The notes: generated by a model from the letters alone, not told the origin. A DNA stretch of 64,000 nucleotides from Planifilum fulgidum (GCF_900113175.1 NZ_FOOK01000006.1:62001-126000); one strand, 5' to 3'; positions 47,427 to 58,048 are shown, numbered from the stretch's first letter. A program made the numbers and translations.

Positions 47427-48797
47427 ATGGAAGCAACCGGAGGTCAAATGATTCTCGGACTACTTGTCGGAATCTTCGCGTTAGTCTTTCTGGTCCTCCG
47501 CACCAAGGTCCACGCCTTTCCGGCCCTGATCATCGCAGCCTCCTTGACGGGACTCATCGGGGGCATGACGCCTCCCGACGTGGTGAATGCGATCACGGCC
47601 GGCTTCGGAAACACCCTCGGCTCCATCGGGCTGGTCATCGGTTTCGGAGTGATGATGGGGCGCATTCTGGAGGTGTCCGGCGCCTCGGAGCGGATGGCCT
47701 ACAGCTTTCTCAAATGGCTGGGGAAGCGGAAAGAGGAATGGGCGCTGGCCCTGACCGGTTACGTCGTCTCCATTCCGATCTTTGTGGACTCCGCCTTCGT
47801 CATCTTAACCCCGCTGGCGAAAGCGCTCTCATCCAAGACGGGGAAATCGGTCGTCGGCTTGGGAGTCGCCCTGGGGATCGGCTTGACGGCGACCCATCAC
47901 CTGGTTCCTCCCACCCCCGGCCCCCTGGGAGTGGCGGGAATCTTCGGAGTGGACATCGGCGTGATGATTTTAACCGGCCTGCTCTTCGGGATTCCCGTCT
48001 TCATCACCGGCATCTACTATTCGAAATGGCTCGGAAAAAGGATTTATCAATTGCCCGATGAAACGGGGCTCGGATGGGTGCGGCCCGACCGGCCGAAAAC
48101 CTATCAGGAATTGCTCGAATTGGAAGAGAAAAAAGACCTTCCGTCCTTGACCCGTTCGCTGGCCCCCATCGTGGTTCCGATCTTGCTGATCTTCGTCAAC
48201 ACGACCATCAGCGCCCTGGAACTTGAGAGCGGCATCTACGATTACCTGATGTTCGTCGGATCCCCCGTCATCGCCGTCGGCCTGGGACTTTTGATCGCCA
48301 TTTACGGTTTGGTCCGCCACCTCCGCCGTTCGGAAGCCCTGGACCGGATGGAAGAGGGAATCCGTTCCGCCGGGATCATCCTGCTCGTCACCGGCGCCGG
48401 CGGAGCCCTGGGAAACGTCCTGCGGGAAAGCGGGACCGGCGAGGCGATCGCCAAGTGGATCGCCGACACCTCCCTGCCGGCCGTCCTGCTTCCCTTCGTC
48501 ATCGCCAGCCTGGTTCGGCTGATCCAGGGAAGCGGCACGGTGGCGATGATCACCGCCGCCTCCATTTCCGCACCGATCCTGAGCGGCCTGGAGGTCAACA
48601 TGGTGCTGGCGGCACAGGGGGCGGCGATCGGCTCCATGGTCTTCTCCTACTTCAACGACAGCATGTTCTGGGTCGCCAACCGGATGTTGGGGATTCGCGA
48701 CACCAAGGAGCAGATTCTCACCTGGTCGGTGCCGACCACCCTCGCCTGGCTGGTTGCGCTGATCATGCTCCTCATCGCCACCGCACTGTTCGGATAA
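47427..48797 (+). CDS. GntP-family sugar-acid permease
   Basis: A 456-residue membrane protein with about 12-14 predicted segments, of the gluconate/proton symporter family. Marks include GFGNTLGSIGLVIGFGVMMG, the ATHHLVPPTPGPLGVAG loop and RLIQGSGTVAMITAASISA. In this operon it should import the four-carbon sugar acid used by the kinase. AGGGAGG precedes the ATG at 47427; the frame opens 30 codons earlier without a fitting start. Confidence 0.92.
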   Translation: MEATGGQMILGLLVGIFALVFLVLRTKVHAFPALIIAASLTGLIGGMTPPDVVNAITAGFGNTLGSIGLVIGFGVMMGRILEVSGASERMAYSFLKWLGKRKEEWALALTGYVVSIPIFVDSAFVILTPLAKALSSKTGKSVVGLGVALGIGLTATHHLVPPTPGPLGVAGIFGVDIGVMILTGLLFGIPVFITGIYYSKWLGKRIYQLPDETGLGWVRPDRPKTYQELLELEEKKDLPSLTRSLAPIVVPILLIFVNTTISALELESGIYDYLMFVGSPVIAVGLGLLIAIYGLVRHLRRSEALDRMEEGIRSAGIILLVTGAGGALGNVLRESGTGEAIAKWIADTSLPAVLLPFVIASLVRLIQGSGTVAMITAASISAPILSGLEVNMVLAAQGAAIGSMVFSYFNDSMFWVANRMLGIRDTKEQILTWSVPTTLAWLVALIMLLIATALFG

Positions 48798-49213
48798 AGG
48801 GAAATTCGATCCCGTTCAACTGCGAACATCCGGAACGCCTTGGCGGGAGTGCGCCCCATCTCCGCCCTCCCCTTCCAAGCAACAAGCCGGTCCCTTTCGG
48901 GGACCGGCTTGAGCCGCTGGCAGACGAACTCCGCGCCAAAGCGCTGCAAAAAGATGTTGAAAGGTGGAGGCTTACCGCCGAATACCTTTGCTGTCGCAAC
49001 GGGACAAAGCAGGAAGCCCCCCTTCGGCATCGGACAGGGATTGTTCACAACGCTTCCCAACAGGGCGGAGATGCGGCAGAGGGCGCTCGCCGGAAAATCC
49101 GGCCCTCCCGAAACCGGTCCATGACCCGACGCCGTCGGGGGACGACCCGTGTGCCGCAGACCTTTCTCCGAAAACGGAGCCCGCGGTGCAAACCGCCGAC
49201 CCGGTTCCGATCC
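48798..49213. other. Intergenic region after the GntP gene
   Basis: No gene recognised. It contains a 12-bp perfect hairpin (48883-48911) that probably ends the operon. Confidence 0.4.
48883..48911 (+). terminator. 12-bp hairpin after the GntP operon
   Basis: CAAGCCGGTCCC and its perfect complement flank a 5-base loop. There is no U-run after it, so it may act as an mRNA-end stabiliser rather than a classical terminator. Confidence 0.5.
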
Positions 49214-50284
49214 TCAACCGATCCGCTCCTTGAAGTCGAGCAAAATCCTTACGAATTCCCGCGGCTTTTCGAAGTGGAAATTGTGACCGGAATCCACCTT
49301 GATGAGCCGGTTGTTTTTGAGAAGAGTGTGGGCTCTTCGGGCGTCCTTTCCGTCCATGGCGGCCAGCAGGATGCCGTTTTCGTCATAGGACCAGTTGGCC
49401 AGGATGAGGACAGTGGGCTTTTCGATCTTTTTCAGCACCGCGGCGTGATCAAATCCCTCATTCCAGGAACCGTCGTAGAAGGCGGCACCGAAGCGGGGAT
49501 CGTAATCGGGCAGGGTCCGGAATCCTTCGTTCATCACCGGGGGCATAAACCAGTACCGGAGGGGGCGGTCCCTGTGCTTTTTCCGGTAGTTCTCCGCATA
49601 CCGGATCATTCCCGGCCGGGCGTCCTGAAAAAACTTCAGGAGGTAGCTGTTTCTCACGTAGTAGAGGGTAAAGTCGCTCTCCTCCCCCTGTTGGACAAAG
49701 CGGTGGCAGATGGTGCTCAGATCCACATAATTGAAGGTTTTCTCGGCCCGGGGAAAAAGGGTGGTGAAGAGGGGCGGATCTTCAAACACCGCCCCCCGGA
49801 CCCATTCGGGATAGTGGGCCGCAAGCCACACCGCGAGAAGCCCGCCGGAGGAGTGGCCGGACACCACCGCCGGCTCTCCGATCACCTGCCGGATAAATTG
49901 GGCCAAATCCCGGCCCATGGCCCTGGCGCTGTATTTCCGGGGATCCTTATCGGATTTCCCGTGGCCGTGGCAGTCGACCACAAACACGTGATATTCCTCC
50001 GCCAGGTCCGGCAACACCCGGGCATAACTGGTCCAATCCATGATCTGGCCGTGGATCAACAACAGCGCCGGACCGTTGTCGGGCCCCTCGGCGTAATGGA
50101 TGCGGGAACCGCCTACGGTCACATCCTTCTCGACAAACCCGGCCCGTTTCACCTCGGCCATGGCCCGGTCGTGATAGGTCAGATTATTGTACACATAAAC
50201 GCCGAAGGCGGCACCGAGCAGAAGGACCAGCCCCATCAGCGCCTTGAGTACGATTCCAAACGCCCTTTTCATCCCCGATCTCAT
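49214..50284 (-). CDS. Membrane-anchored alpha/beta hydrolase
   Basis: A 356-residue protein. One N-terminal membrane segment (about residues 9-28) is followed by an alpha/beta-hydrolase domain facing outward. LLIHGQIMDW supplies the oxyanion region, SGHSSGGLLAVWLA the nucleophile elbow with Ser, and VDSGHNFHFE the catalytic His. Long inserts lie after the nucleophile. The ATG at 50284 has AGGGAG 9 bases upstream. Substrate unknown; it lies downstream of a secreted nuclease/phosphatase-like gene on the same strand. Confidence 0.85.
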   Translation of the reverse strand: MRSGMKRAFGIVLKALMGLVLLLGAAFGVYVYNNLTYHDRAMAEVKRAGFVEKDVTVGGSRIHYAEGPDNGPALLLIHGQIMDWTSYARVLPDLAEEYHVFVVDCHGHGKSDKDPRKYSARAMGRDLAQFIRQVIGEPAVVSGHSSGGLLAVWLAAHYPEWVRGAVFEDPPLFTTLFPRAEKTFNYVDLSTICHRFVQQGEESDFTLYYVRNSYLLKFFQDARPGMIRYAENYRKKHRDRPLRYWFMPPVMNEGFRTLPDYDPRFGAAFYDGSWNEGFDHAAVLKKIEKPTVLILANWSYDENGILLAAMDGKDARRAHTLLKNNRLIKVDSGHNFHFEKPREFVRILLDFKERIG

Positions 50285-50407
50285 GCTGCATCGCTCCCTT
50301 GTTGTTTCGATGAAAAGGCCTGTGCGGGGCAGAGAGGCCCCAAAGCTCCGCGACCCGCCCAAAGGCTTCACACCGGGCCAAACCGGCTCCTTTTCGATCC
50401 CCGGCAA

Positions 50408-51253
50408 TCACTCAACCCACAAGGTGGAAAGAACCGCGTAGTGATCCGAGCCCTCCCCTTCGATGACCCGGCTGTCCAGCACGCGAATGTCCGGCGAAGC
50501 GAAGATGTAGTCGATCCGACGCACCGGATCGGGAACGGGGAAGGTGTAACCGTCCCCCTCGCCCGCCGCCTCGAAGGTGTCCGTCAGGACCTCCCTCAAC
50601 CGGTCGATTTCGGGGGCATCGGGCAGGGCATTCATGTCCCCGGCCAGGACGACGGGATGACGGGCAGAACCCATGATCTCCAGCATTTCCTCCGCCTCCA
50701 GCAGCCGCACCTCCGGATCCAGCCAAGACAGGTGGGTGTTAAAAAGGTGGATCTTCCGCCCGTGGAGGTTGATCACCGCCTCCGGAAACCCGGGCAGTTT
50801 CTGCACGCCCTTTTCCGGCTCCAGGGAACTGATGCGGGAGAGTTCGTGGTTTTTGAAGCGGGTGATCGGATAACGGCTCAAAATCGCCAATCCGTACTCC
50901 CGCCGCGGCTTGCCGGGCTCCGGGGGATCCAGCGAATAGATGGGGGCAAACCGCACCCGCATGTTCAACTTTTCCCCCAATGCCGCCGCCTGATCCACAA
51001 AATCGCTGCGGGCATCCCAGTGTTTGTCCACCTCCTGGAGGGCGACCACATCCGCACCGCTCCGGCGGATCACCCCGGCGATGCGATCCAGGTCGAGACG
51101 GCCGTCATGCCCGACGCCGTGGGCGATGTTGTAGGTGAGAACCTTGACCGCGCGCCCCTTGGGCGGGACGGCATCTCCCGCCTCGGCGCCAAAGGCGGGC
51201 AGCATTCCCAGCACCGCCACCATCAACCAACCGCGAAGGAGTTTCGCCAACAT
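50408..51253 (-). CDS. Secreted endonuclease/exonuclease/phosphatase-family protein
   Basis: A 281-residue EEP-fold protein with a signal peptide (cleavage probably after AFGAEA). Active-site motifs are complete: LTYNIAHGVG, ALQEVDKHW, FNTHLSWLD, LAGDMNALPD and GSDHYAVL. EEP enzymes cut nucleic acids or phosphate esters, here outside the cell. It ends 124 bases before the hydrolase gene on the same strand, so they may share a transcript. Confidence 0.9.
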   Translation of the reverse strand: MLAKLLRGWLMVAVLGMLPAFGAEAGDAVPPKGRAVKVLTYNIAHGVGHDGRLDLDRIAGVIRRSGADVVALQEVDKHWDARSDFVDQAAALGEKLNMRVRFAPIYSLDPPEPGKPRREYGLAILSRYPITRFKNHELSRISSLEPEKGVQKLPGFPEAVINLHGRKIHLFNTHLSWLDPEVRLLEAEEMLEIMGSARHPVVLAGDMNALPDAPEIDRLREVLTDTFEAAGEGDGYTFPVPDPVRRIDYIFASPDIRVLDSRVIEGEGSDHYAVLSTLWVE

Positions 51254-51379
51254 GTTCCGGCACCTCTTTCAAGATGATAGTTTTGCGAAAAGGTTTCATC
51301 TGAGTCGAGATTCGCCGGATTGGCATTCTTTTCCTCCGCGTGCGCGGAAGTTTTTCCGGCCGCGCAAGGGCGGCGGCGC

Positions 51380-52576
51380 TCACTCGTACCGCAGACACTC
51401 GATGGGATCGAGGCGGGCCGCCTTGTTGGCGGGAAGAAGGCCGAAGACGACGCCGAAAAGGACGGAGAAGAGGAGGCCGCCCAGGGCGACGGGAAGGGAG
51501 ACCGTCGCCGGCCACGGGGAAAGAAGGGAGATCAGTCCCGAAACGCCGTAACCGATCAGGATGCCGATCGCCCCGCCGATGACAGTGAGGGTGATCGACT
51601 CGATCAAAAATTGCAGGAGGATCTGGGCGCGCGTCGCCCCCATGGCCATGCGGATGCCGATTTCCCGCGTTCTCTCGGTCACGGAGACCAGCATGATATT
51701 CATCACGCCGATGCCGCCCACCAGCAGGGAGATGCCGCCGATGCTGCCGATCACGATGGTCATGATCCGGGCGACGCGGGAAATCCCCTCGGTGATCTGC
51801 TCCAGATTGAGCACCTGATAGCCGTCGTCCGTGTTATGCCGCCGGTTGAGGAGATCGACCGCCTTTTCTCCGGCGGCCTCGATTTGTTCAGGGCTTTCCG
51901 CCTGAAGGATCAGCTGGCTGATCCTTCCCTGGCCGAACACCCTCTGCCAGGTCCGGTACGGCAGATAGATTTCCGTCTGCTGAAAGCCGGAAAAGAGCCC
52001 CTCCACCGGCTCCAGCACGCCCTTCACCACCACCGGCCGATCGCCGATCCGGATGATGCTTCCCACCGGATTTTTTCCGTCGAACAGCTCGTCCCGGATG
52101 TCGGCGCTGACAAGCGCCCCGGCGCTCCCGCTCAGAAAGTCGGAGGTGCGAAAGCCGCTCCCCTCGCTCAGTTTCCGCTGATCCATCTCCAGGATGCCGT
52201 TGTTGTTGATGCCGAAGACGACCGCCCCTTCCATCCGCTCGCCCCGGTAGCGGATATCGGCGGTGCTGTAACTGACGGCAAAAACCCGCTTCACCTCCGG
52301 CAACCGCTCCAGGGCCCGGATATCCTCTTCGGTAAACAGGTCGTCGGGAAGCGCCCCCCCTTCGTTCAACTGCATCTCCGGGCCGGGCATCACCGTGATG
52401 GTGTTGCCGGTTCCGGCGAAGGCCTCGGTCAGCTGGGCCTCGCCCCCCTGGCCGATGGAGACGATGATGATCACCGAAGCCACGCCGATGACAATCCCCA
52501 GCATGGTGAGAAAGGAGCGCAATTTGTGGGCGAAGATGGAATCAAGGGCCATTTTGACGTTTTCCCACACGCTCAT
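51380..52576 (-). CDS. yknZ: ABC permease YknZ (MacB-type)
   Basis: A 398-residue FtsX-type permease: [19 protein letters not shown]-like N-terminus, first membrane segment, large extracellular domain (about residues 45-270), three C-terminal segments and the terminal [12 protein letters not shown] signature. With YknW, X and Y it forms the exporter that in Bacillus subtilis protects against the SdpC toxin. It overlaps yknY by four bases. Confidence 0.92.
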   Translation of the reverse strand: MSVWENVKMALDSIFAHKLRSFLTMLGIVIGVASVIIIVSIGQGGEAQLTEAFAGTGNTITVMPGPEMQLNEGGALPDDLFTEEDIRALERLPEVKRVFAVSYSTADIRYRGERMEGAVVFGINNNGILEMDQRKLSEGSGFRTSDFLSGSAGALVSADIRDELFDGKNPVGSIIRIGDRPVVVKGVLEPVEGLFSGFQQTEIYLPYRTWQRVFGQGRISQLILQAESPEQIEAAGEKAVDLLNRRHNTDDGYQVLNLEQITEGISRVARIMTIVIGSIGGISLLVGGIGVMNIMLVSVTERTREIGIRMAMGATRAQILLQFLIESITLTVIGGAIGILIGYGVSGLISLLSPWPATVSLPVALGGLLFSVLFGVVFGLLPANKAARLDPIECLRYE

Positions 52577-53262
52577 CCCGTCGCCCCCCCACCGCGGACT
52601 TCCCCGATGATGCGGCCGTCCCGCAGCAGCACCCGCCGCTCCGCCCGGGCGGCCACCTCCGGATCGTGAGTGATGAGGACGACGGTTCGCCCCTCCCGGT
52701 GCAGCTCGGCGAACAGATCCATGATGAGCCGGCCCGAGGCGGTATCCAGGGCGCCGGTCGGTTCGTCGGCCAACAAGAGGAACGGTTGGTTCACCAGCGC
52801 CCGGGCGATGGCCACCCGCTGCTGCTGACCTCCGGACAATTCATTGGGCCGATGATCCATCCGGCCCTCCAGGCCCACCCGGCTAAGCGCCTGTTCCGCC
52901 CGCCGTTCCCGCTCCTTTTTGGGAAGGCCCGCATAGATCAGAGGAAGTTCCACGTTTTGCTTGGCGGTCATTCGCGGCAACAGGTGAAACTGCTGGAAGA
53001 CGAAGCCGATCCACCGGTTCCGGATGCGGGCCAGCTCCACCTCGTCCGCCTCCGACACGTCCCGCCCGTTCAACACATAGCGCCCTTTCGTCGGGCGATC
53101 CAGACAGCCGATGATGTGCATCAGGGTGGATTTGCCCGACCCGGAGGGCCCCATGATGGCCACAAACTCCCCTTCCTCGACGGTGAGATCCACCCCCTTC
53201 AGGACGGGGACGGACAAGGGGCCCGTCCGGTAACTCTTTTCCACCTGCTCCAGCCGGATCAT
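52573..53262 (-). CDS. yknY: ABC ATP-binding protein YknY (MacB-type)
   Basis: A 229-residue ATPase. Walker [10 protein letters not shown], signature [15 protein letters not shown] and Walker [13 protein letters not shown] are intact. It energises YknXZ. ATGA overlaps at both ends couple it to yknX and yknZ. Confidence 0.94.
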   Translation of the reverse strand: MIRLEQVEKSYRTGPLSVPVLKGVDLTVEEGEFVAIMGPSGSGKSTLMHIIGCLDRPTKGRYVLNGRDVSEADEVELARIRNRWIGFVFQQFHLLPRMTAKQNVELPLIYAGLPKKERERRAEQALSRVGLEGRMDHRPNELSGGQQQRVAIARALVNQPFLLLADEPTGALDTASGRLIMDLFAELHREGRTVVLITHDPEVAARAERRVLLRDGRIIGEVRGGGATG

Positions 53263-54365
53263 CGGGCCTTCACTTCCGTTCCGCTTCGGAGATCCTCCGG
53301 CGGATCGAGGACCACCGTCTCGCCGGGTTTCACTCCCGACAGGATTTCCAGCCGATCTCCGGAACTGATGCCCACCTTCACTTCCCGGCGGACCGCTTTG
53401 CCCTTCTCCACGGCGAACACGAAGGATTTGCCCTGCTCCTCCCTCACCGCCTCCTGGGGAAGAGTGAGGGCTTTCCTTTTCTCCGCGGCGATCTCCACGA
53501 TCAGGTTGGATCCCAGCTTGAGGGGAATCGGTGTCTTCAGCCTCACTTCCACCGGATAGACCACCTGTCCGGATCCCCCGCCGGGAGCGGCGGCCATCTT
53601 CTCATCGGACCGGGGGAGTTCCCCCACCCGGATCACCTCTCCCTTCCACTCCTCATCCGGGAGGGCGTCGGAGCGAATGATGACCGATTGCCCCTTTTTC
53701 ACCTTCATCACATCCAGTTCGGACACATCCGCCCTCACCTTCAGGTCCTCCAAATCGGCCACGATCACGAGGGGTTCCGCCGAAGCCCCCCTTCCCCCGT
53801 TCGGATTCACCTGGACCACCGTTCCGGACAGGTTGCTTCTGACGGTCAGCCGGTCCAACCGCTTTCGTAGGGTTTCCAGCTGCTTTTGGGCCTGCTTCAT
53901 CTCCAGCTCGGCCAGGCGGATCTCCTGCCGGATCTGCTCTTCAGACACCGCTCCGCCGCCGGGAACTCCGGGCACGGATTGACCGGCCTTTTTCGCCTCC
54001 TCCAGCTGCCGCAGGAGGCCCGAACGCTTCACCCGGGCCGCCTCGATCTGCATTTCCGCCTGCTGTTTTTCGGAATCCAGAAGGTCGTTCCGGTAGCGGA
54101 CGAGAACCGTTCCCTTTTTCACCTTCTTGCCCGGTTTCACGGGAATTTCCGCCAGCTCCCCGCGCTCCGGATCGAGATACACTTCCTGCTGCCTTCCGGC
54201 TTCCAGAACGCCGGAGGTGACGATCTCCTCGCGGATTTCCTCCCGCGCGGCTTTCACCGTTTTCACTTCCGCCTGCGCCTGGGTGTTTCGGATTACATAA
54301 ACCGTGAGCATCGCAGCGATCAAAAGAACCAGACCGGAGCCGATCCAAATTTTGCGGTGTTTCAT
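53259..54365 (-). CDS. yknX: Membrane-fusion protein YknX
   Basis: A 368-residue HlyD/MacA-type protein: one N-terminal membrane segment, barrel-sandwich hybrid strands ([15 protein letters not shown]), a coiled-coil hairpin at about residues 85-165, then the second half of the lipoyl-like domain and a C-terminal beta-barrel. It links the permease to the cell surface. The operon position and presence of yknW identify it. Confidence 0.92.
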   Translation of the reverse strand: MKHRKIWIGSGLVLLIAAMLTVYVIRNTQAQAEVKTVKAAREEIREEIVTSGVLEAGRQQEVYLDPERGELAEIPVKPGKKVKKGTVLVRYRNDLLDSEKQQAEMQIEAARVKRSGLLRQLEEAKKAGQSVPGVPGGGAVSEEQIRQEIRLAELEMKQAQKQLETLRKRLDRLTVRSNLSGTVVQVNPNGGRGASAEPLVIVADLEDLKVRADVSELDVMKVKKGQSVIIRSDALPDEEWKGEVIRVGELPRSDEKMAAAPGGGSGQVVYPVEVRLKTPIPLKLGSNLIVEIAAEKRKALTLPQEAVREEQGKSFVFAVEKGKAVRREVKVGISSGDRLEILSGVKPGETVVLDPPEDLRSGTEVKAR

Positions 54366-54406
54366 TCATCCGCCTCCGTTTTTTCATAATCCGTTAAAAA
54401 GGATGC

Positions 54407-54440
54407 CGCGGGGGCGGGGAGAAAGATTCCCGCCCCCGCG
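54407..54440 (-). other. 12-bp G+C hairpin between yknW and yknX
   Basis: CGCGGGGGCGGG and its perfect complement flank a 10-base loop. On the operon strand a short TTTTT follows 6 bases later. It may be a partial terminator or processing site setting different levels of YknW and YknXYZ. Confidence 0.55.
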
Positions 54441-54499
54441 CGGGCCCCGCAGGGCGAAGTTTCCTTGTCCGCACAAGGGAATGTTCTCCCCCGGCCGCC

Positions 54500-55222
54500 T
54501 TACATGCCCTGGGGAGATTGGAAGCTCTCCGCCAGCTCGGAGAACCAGCCGCTCAGCGCGGCAAACAAAAGTCCCCCCACGAAGAGGATCAGGGCGATCG
54601 CCCAGGCTTTCCCCGAAGAGAGGCGGGCGATGACGGACAGCCCTTTGGCCGTGAGGAACAGCTTCCAGAGGGCGAACAGCTCGATCCCGTTCAGAACCCC
54701 CCTGAGGACCGCTCCCTCCGCCGGCACCAGCGCCGCCAGGCTGGTGGGATAAATTTCCGGGTTCTCCGAGGGGCCGAGAAGGAGCATCATGACGACCATG
54801 ATCAAACTGGCCAAAAGAGTAAACAGGTACAGGTGGGTGTTGAGAGAGAAGAGCTGGCGATAAGTCGCCTCTCCCTGGAACAACATCAATAGCAGTTTCT
54901 GGATCAGGGAGATCAGCAGCAAGCTGACGGGAATGCCGACCAAACTCCCGACAAATCCCAAAAAGGCGGCACCCATCGCGATTTGGTCTGGAGCGATCAT
55001 CTGCGCCTCTTCCGGGATGGGCGTCTCCTGGACCATCGAATAGGCCACTTGCGCCGCCACCAGCGCCGCCACGATCGATCCGACCACCATCATCGCCGCC
55101 AATGCCCATCCGAAGCGGGGACGATGGACCATTCGCTCAAACTGCTCGGTGGGAGCGATCAGAATCCCCCACAGGGTGGGTCCCTTGTTGGACGACAAAT
55201 TGGATGAAGACTCCCGATTCAT
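54500..55222 (-). CDS. yknW: Yip1-domain membrane protein YknW
   Basis: A 240-residue membrane protein with a Yip1 domain of about five segments after a soluble head (GILIAPTEQFERMVHRPRFG). In B. subtilis YknW is needed for assembly of the YknXYZ exporter. It is the first gene, 134 bases before yknX. The C-terminal SELAESFQSPQGM is short. Confidence 0.88.
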   Translation of the reverse strand: MNRESSSNLSSNKGPTLWGILIAPTEQFERMVHRPRFGWALAAMMVVGSIVAALVAAQVAYSMVQETPIPEEAQMIAPDQIAMGAAFLGFVGSLVGIPVSLLLISLIQKLLLMLFQGEATYRQLFSLNTHLYLFTLLASLIMVVMMLLLGPSENPEIYPTSLAALVPAEGAVLRGVLNGIELFALWKLFLTAKGLSVIARLSSGKAWAIALILFVGGLLFAALSGWFSELAESFQSPQGM

Positions 55223-56077
55223 GAAATTCCTCCCATCTCTGGATTCCCCTTAAGTATAAATCGTTTGTTCTATATTTTCATCCCGCAATTTTCCCGTCAT
55301 AGGCCCCCGGCTCCGGCACAGATGCCCGCCGGGGACACCGGCGGACCGTTAGCCGGCAGGCATGCGAAGGTTGGCCGCGGGCATCAAAGGGCCACAGACC
55401 TCCGGTCGGGGAAATGTCGCATCCAAACGGGAGAGCGGGGGGAAGGGGGAACTTTTCCGCCGCAAAAACTTTGCCAACATGCGAAGAAGCATCGACCGCG
55501 TCTTGCTCAACGCCCCCGCCGCAAAGCACACGGCCAGCCCTTGGGCAGGTCCGAGGATCCGGCGGAAAACACCCATTCCCTCCGCCTCGGCGCGACACCT
55601 GAGGCCGCGGGATGCTCCCTTCGAAGCCGGAGGCCATGGCAACGGACACAGCCCGCTTCGCAGGGAGAATGCGGGATTCCCCTTTTCGGCCGCCGGGAAA
55701 CCGGGAAATGTGGAAAAACAAGGGCTGCACAAAGGAGCGATAAGGGAAAGGAAATCCAATCGGCCACGGCAGCGCCGCCACTTCCCCGAAAACCGGCGCA
55801 GATTGAACGTCGCGGCACCCTCTTCCGGCCGCCCCTTTTCATCCGCTGAAGATCCTCCTTATCCTCGGCGATCGCCCCCCTTCGGCCGCACCGCGCTCTC
55901 CCGGACACTTACATCATTATGATATCATGATTATATTAAAATGAAAACAGATTTTTCCCGTTAATTGGGGCTTCCCGGCGACGATCGATTCCGATATAGT
56001 GTAAATAGAAAGATTTGACGGACCCTGTCCGCATCCCGCGCCGGTAGAGAGAAGAGAGGAGAAATCGGGAGGGATCG
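55223..56077. other. Intergenic region of about 850 bases
   Basis: No supported gene; all frames give Arg/Pro-rich, domain-free translations. A palindrome ATGATATCAT (55919-55928) in an AT-rich patch may belong to the promoter of the transpeptidase gene or to yknW. No structured RNA recognised. Confidence 0.4.
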
Positions 56078-57013
56078 ATTACGAAAAAGATTTGGAGTTG
56101 GGGTCTTGCCGCCCTGCTCGGCTTCGCGGTGATCTTCGGGCTGGGCGCCACCGACGCGGATGCCGCTTCTCCCTATAAAATCGAAGTGAACAAGGCCACC
56201 AACAAACTGACCCTTTACAAAAACGGCCGGGTGTACAAACAGTATCCCGTGGCCACCGGCCGCACCCCGTCCCTGACGCCGGAAGGCACGTTTCCCATCG
56301 TGGTGAAGTTCGTCAAACCCGGATGGAAGGGCATCCCCGGCGGACACCCGAACAATCCGCTGGGAGAACGGTGGCTCGGCATCAGCGTCAAGGGAGACAA
56401 CGGGAGAACCTACGGCATTCACGGCACGAACCAGCCCAAAAGCATCGGAACTTATGCCTCCAACGGCTGCATCCGCATGTACAACAAGGACGTCATCGAA
56501 TTGTACAATCTGGTTCCGGTCGGCACGACCGTTCATATCCACAGCGGGAAAAAGGGAAGCACCTCCCCGAAAGTCAAACCCGCCTCCGGGAAACTGAAGG
56601 TGTCGGTCAATGTGGCCAACATCCGGAGCGGCCCCTCCCTCAGCGCCAGCGTCATTAAGAAGGCAAAGCGGGGAACGGTGCTGACCCGCACCGGAAAGGC
56701 CAGCGATTGGCACCAAATCCGCCTTTCCAACGGCAAAAAGGCCTACGTCCACGACTCCGTGGTGCGCCTCGTATCCGGCGGTTCGCAGAGCAAAAAAAGC
56801 TCGTCCGAATTCCGCAAGGCCTCGGGCAAGGTGGCCATCAAGGTCTGGCTGGCCAATGTCCGGTCCGCTCCGTCCCTGAAGGCTCCCGTTCTCCAGCGGC
56901 TGGCCAAGGGGAAAAAATTGAACCTGACCGGCGAGAGCAAGAATTGGTACCGGATCCGCCTTTCCAGCGGAAAAACCGCCTACGTCCACAAATCGGTGGC
57001 GGTCAAACGGTAA
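56078..57013 (+). CDS. L,D-transpeptidase with two SH3b domains (apparent ATT start)
   Basis: A secreted cell-wall cross-linking enzyme of about 311 residues. After a signal peptide (TKKIWSWGLAALLGFAVIF, cleavage near DADA-A) comes a YkuD domain with the HGTNQPKSIG and SNGCIRMYNKD catalytic motif, then two SH3b repeats, each with NVRSAPSL/NIRSGPSL and GKTAYVH/GKKAYVH. Between the upstream stop (56045) and the internal GTG at 56129 there is no ATG, GTG or TTG in frame, and starting at the GTG would destroy the signal peptide. An ATT at 56078 behind GGGAGGG fits best. Starting at ATT is inference. Confidence 0.85.
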   Translation: MTKKIWSWGLAALLGFAVIFGLGATDADAASPYKIEVNKATNKLTLYKNGRVYKQYPVATGRTPSLTPEGTFPIVVKFVKPGWKGIPGGHPNNPLGERWLGISVKGDNGRTYGIHGTNQPKSIGTYASNGCIRMYNKDVIELYNLVPVGTTVHIHSGKKGSTSPKVKPASGKLKVSVNVANIRSGPSLSASVIKKAKRGTVLTRTGKASDWHQIRLSNGKKAYVHDSVVRLVSGGSQSKKSSSEFRKASGKVAIKVWLANVRSAPSLKAPVLQRLAKGKKLNLTGESKNWYRIRLSSGKTAYVHKSVAVKR

Positions 57014-57094
57014 TGTTTTTTTCGACTAAATCCTTCTTCTCGACCGCCGGCCGCGGGAGTCCAACCGCATCGCCGCGGGTGAAAAATGTTTGAA

Positions 57095-57127
57095 GCCGTC
57101 AACCCTCCATCGGGTGACGGCTTTTTT
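57095..57127 (+). terminator. L,D-transpeptidase terminator
   Basis: GCCGTCA/TGACGGC outer stem and CCC/GGG inner stem, followed by TTTTTT. Confidence 0.88.
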
Positions 57128-57265
57128 GCCGGCTTGGACGATCCATGTAAAATGTCGTGCGGTATGGGCTCCTCCACGGGCGCCGGTCGGAGGCCTCCTC
57201 GGCCTCCGCATTGCGCGCCCCGGCCCTCCGCCGGAAACGATCCGCACGCCCTCCGGCCGTCAATC

Positions 57266-58048
57266 TCACGAACCGCTGTGCACATCGGCCTTCACAAAGC
57301 GGTGCAGGCCCACCGCCAGCGAGACGATGCAGACGGCGGCCAGGGACACGTATGCCCGGAGAAATACGTCATCGGAAGGCGTCTCGGCCATCATCCCCGA
57401 ATGGAGGATGGGAATGAACCAGGGATTGAGGGCGGCATATTTCATGGAGATCCCGGCGATCAGGATCACCCCGTTGATCCCGGCGGCGCAGACGCCCAAA
57501 ACGACGGGAGCGATCACGTTTTTCCCGAGGATCCCCGCCGCCGCTCCGGCCGGGATGAGCAGGATCTGGAACAAAATGCCCAGCAGGGCCGCCTTGATGA
57601 TCCGCATCAACATCTCACTTGCCGGCACATCCATAAAGGCATCCTTCGGCAGGAATTCACCGGTATACAGGGCGCCGGCCCCCCATTGCAGAAGGAACTG
57701 GACCGCCAGCACAAGGGCCACGATGGGAGCCACGATCAGCAGCTTTCCCGCATACCACTGCCAGCGGGAATACGGATAGGTGAGCAGGTGGTTGATCGTC
57801 CGCTCCTGGTGCTCCCGGGAAAAGACGTACCCGGCGATCAGCGTAAACAGGGGAGCCCCGATGAGCAAATGGACGAACAGAAAATGGTTGCTAAAAAATA
57901 TGAAAAAAGGAACCCTGCGACCGTTCGCCTCCATCCCCATCGCCATCAGCAGGCTCACCGCGACGGGAAACAGAACCACCGCAGCGATCACCCACAGGAT
58001 GGCGGACCGCTTGAACTTACGCGCCTCGGCGCTCAGAATGCATCCCAT
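57266..58048 (-). CDS. ABC-2 type permease (immunity/bacitracin type)
   Basis: A 260-residue membrane protein with about six segments, probable partner of the ATPase that overlaps its start by 32 bases. FSREHQERTINHLLTYPYSR after the second segment is the typical coupling loop of ABC-2 exporters. Together with the ATPase and the two-component genes upstream it forms a stress-detoxification module. Confidence 0.85.
   Translation of the reverse strand: MGCILSAEARKFKRSAILWVIAAVVLFPVAVSLLMAMGMEANGRRVPFFIFFSNHFLFVHLLIGAPLFTLIAGYVFSREHQERTINHLLTYPYSRWQWYAGKLLIVAPIVALVLAVQFLLQWGAGALYTGEFLPKDAFMDVPASEMLMRIIKAALLGILFQILLIPAGAAAGILGKNVIAPVVLGVCAAGINGVILIAGISMKYAALNPWFIPILHSGMMAETPSDDVFLRAYVSLAAVCIVSLAVGLHRFVKADVHSGS

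Noticed and set aside
48455-51277. 940-codon open frame on the plus strand
   Set aside because: Overlaps the GntP gene and runs antisense to the two hydrolase genes; composition is shadow-like.
55265-55849. Open frames between yknW and the transpeptidase gene
   Set aside because: Several overlapping frames on both strands, all Arg/Pro-rich and without domains or ribosome sites.
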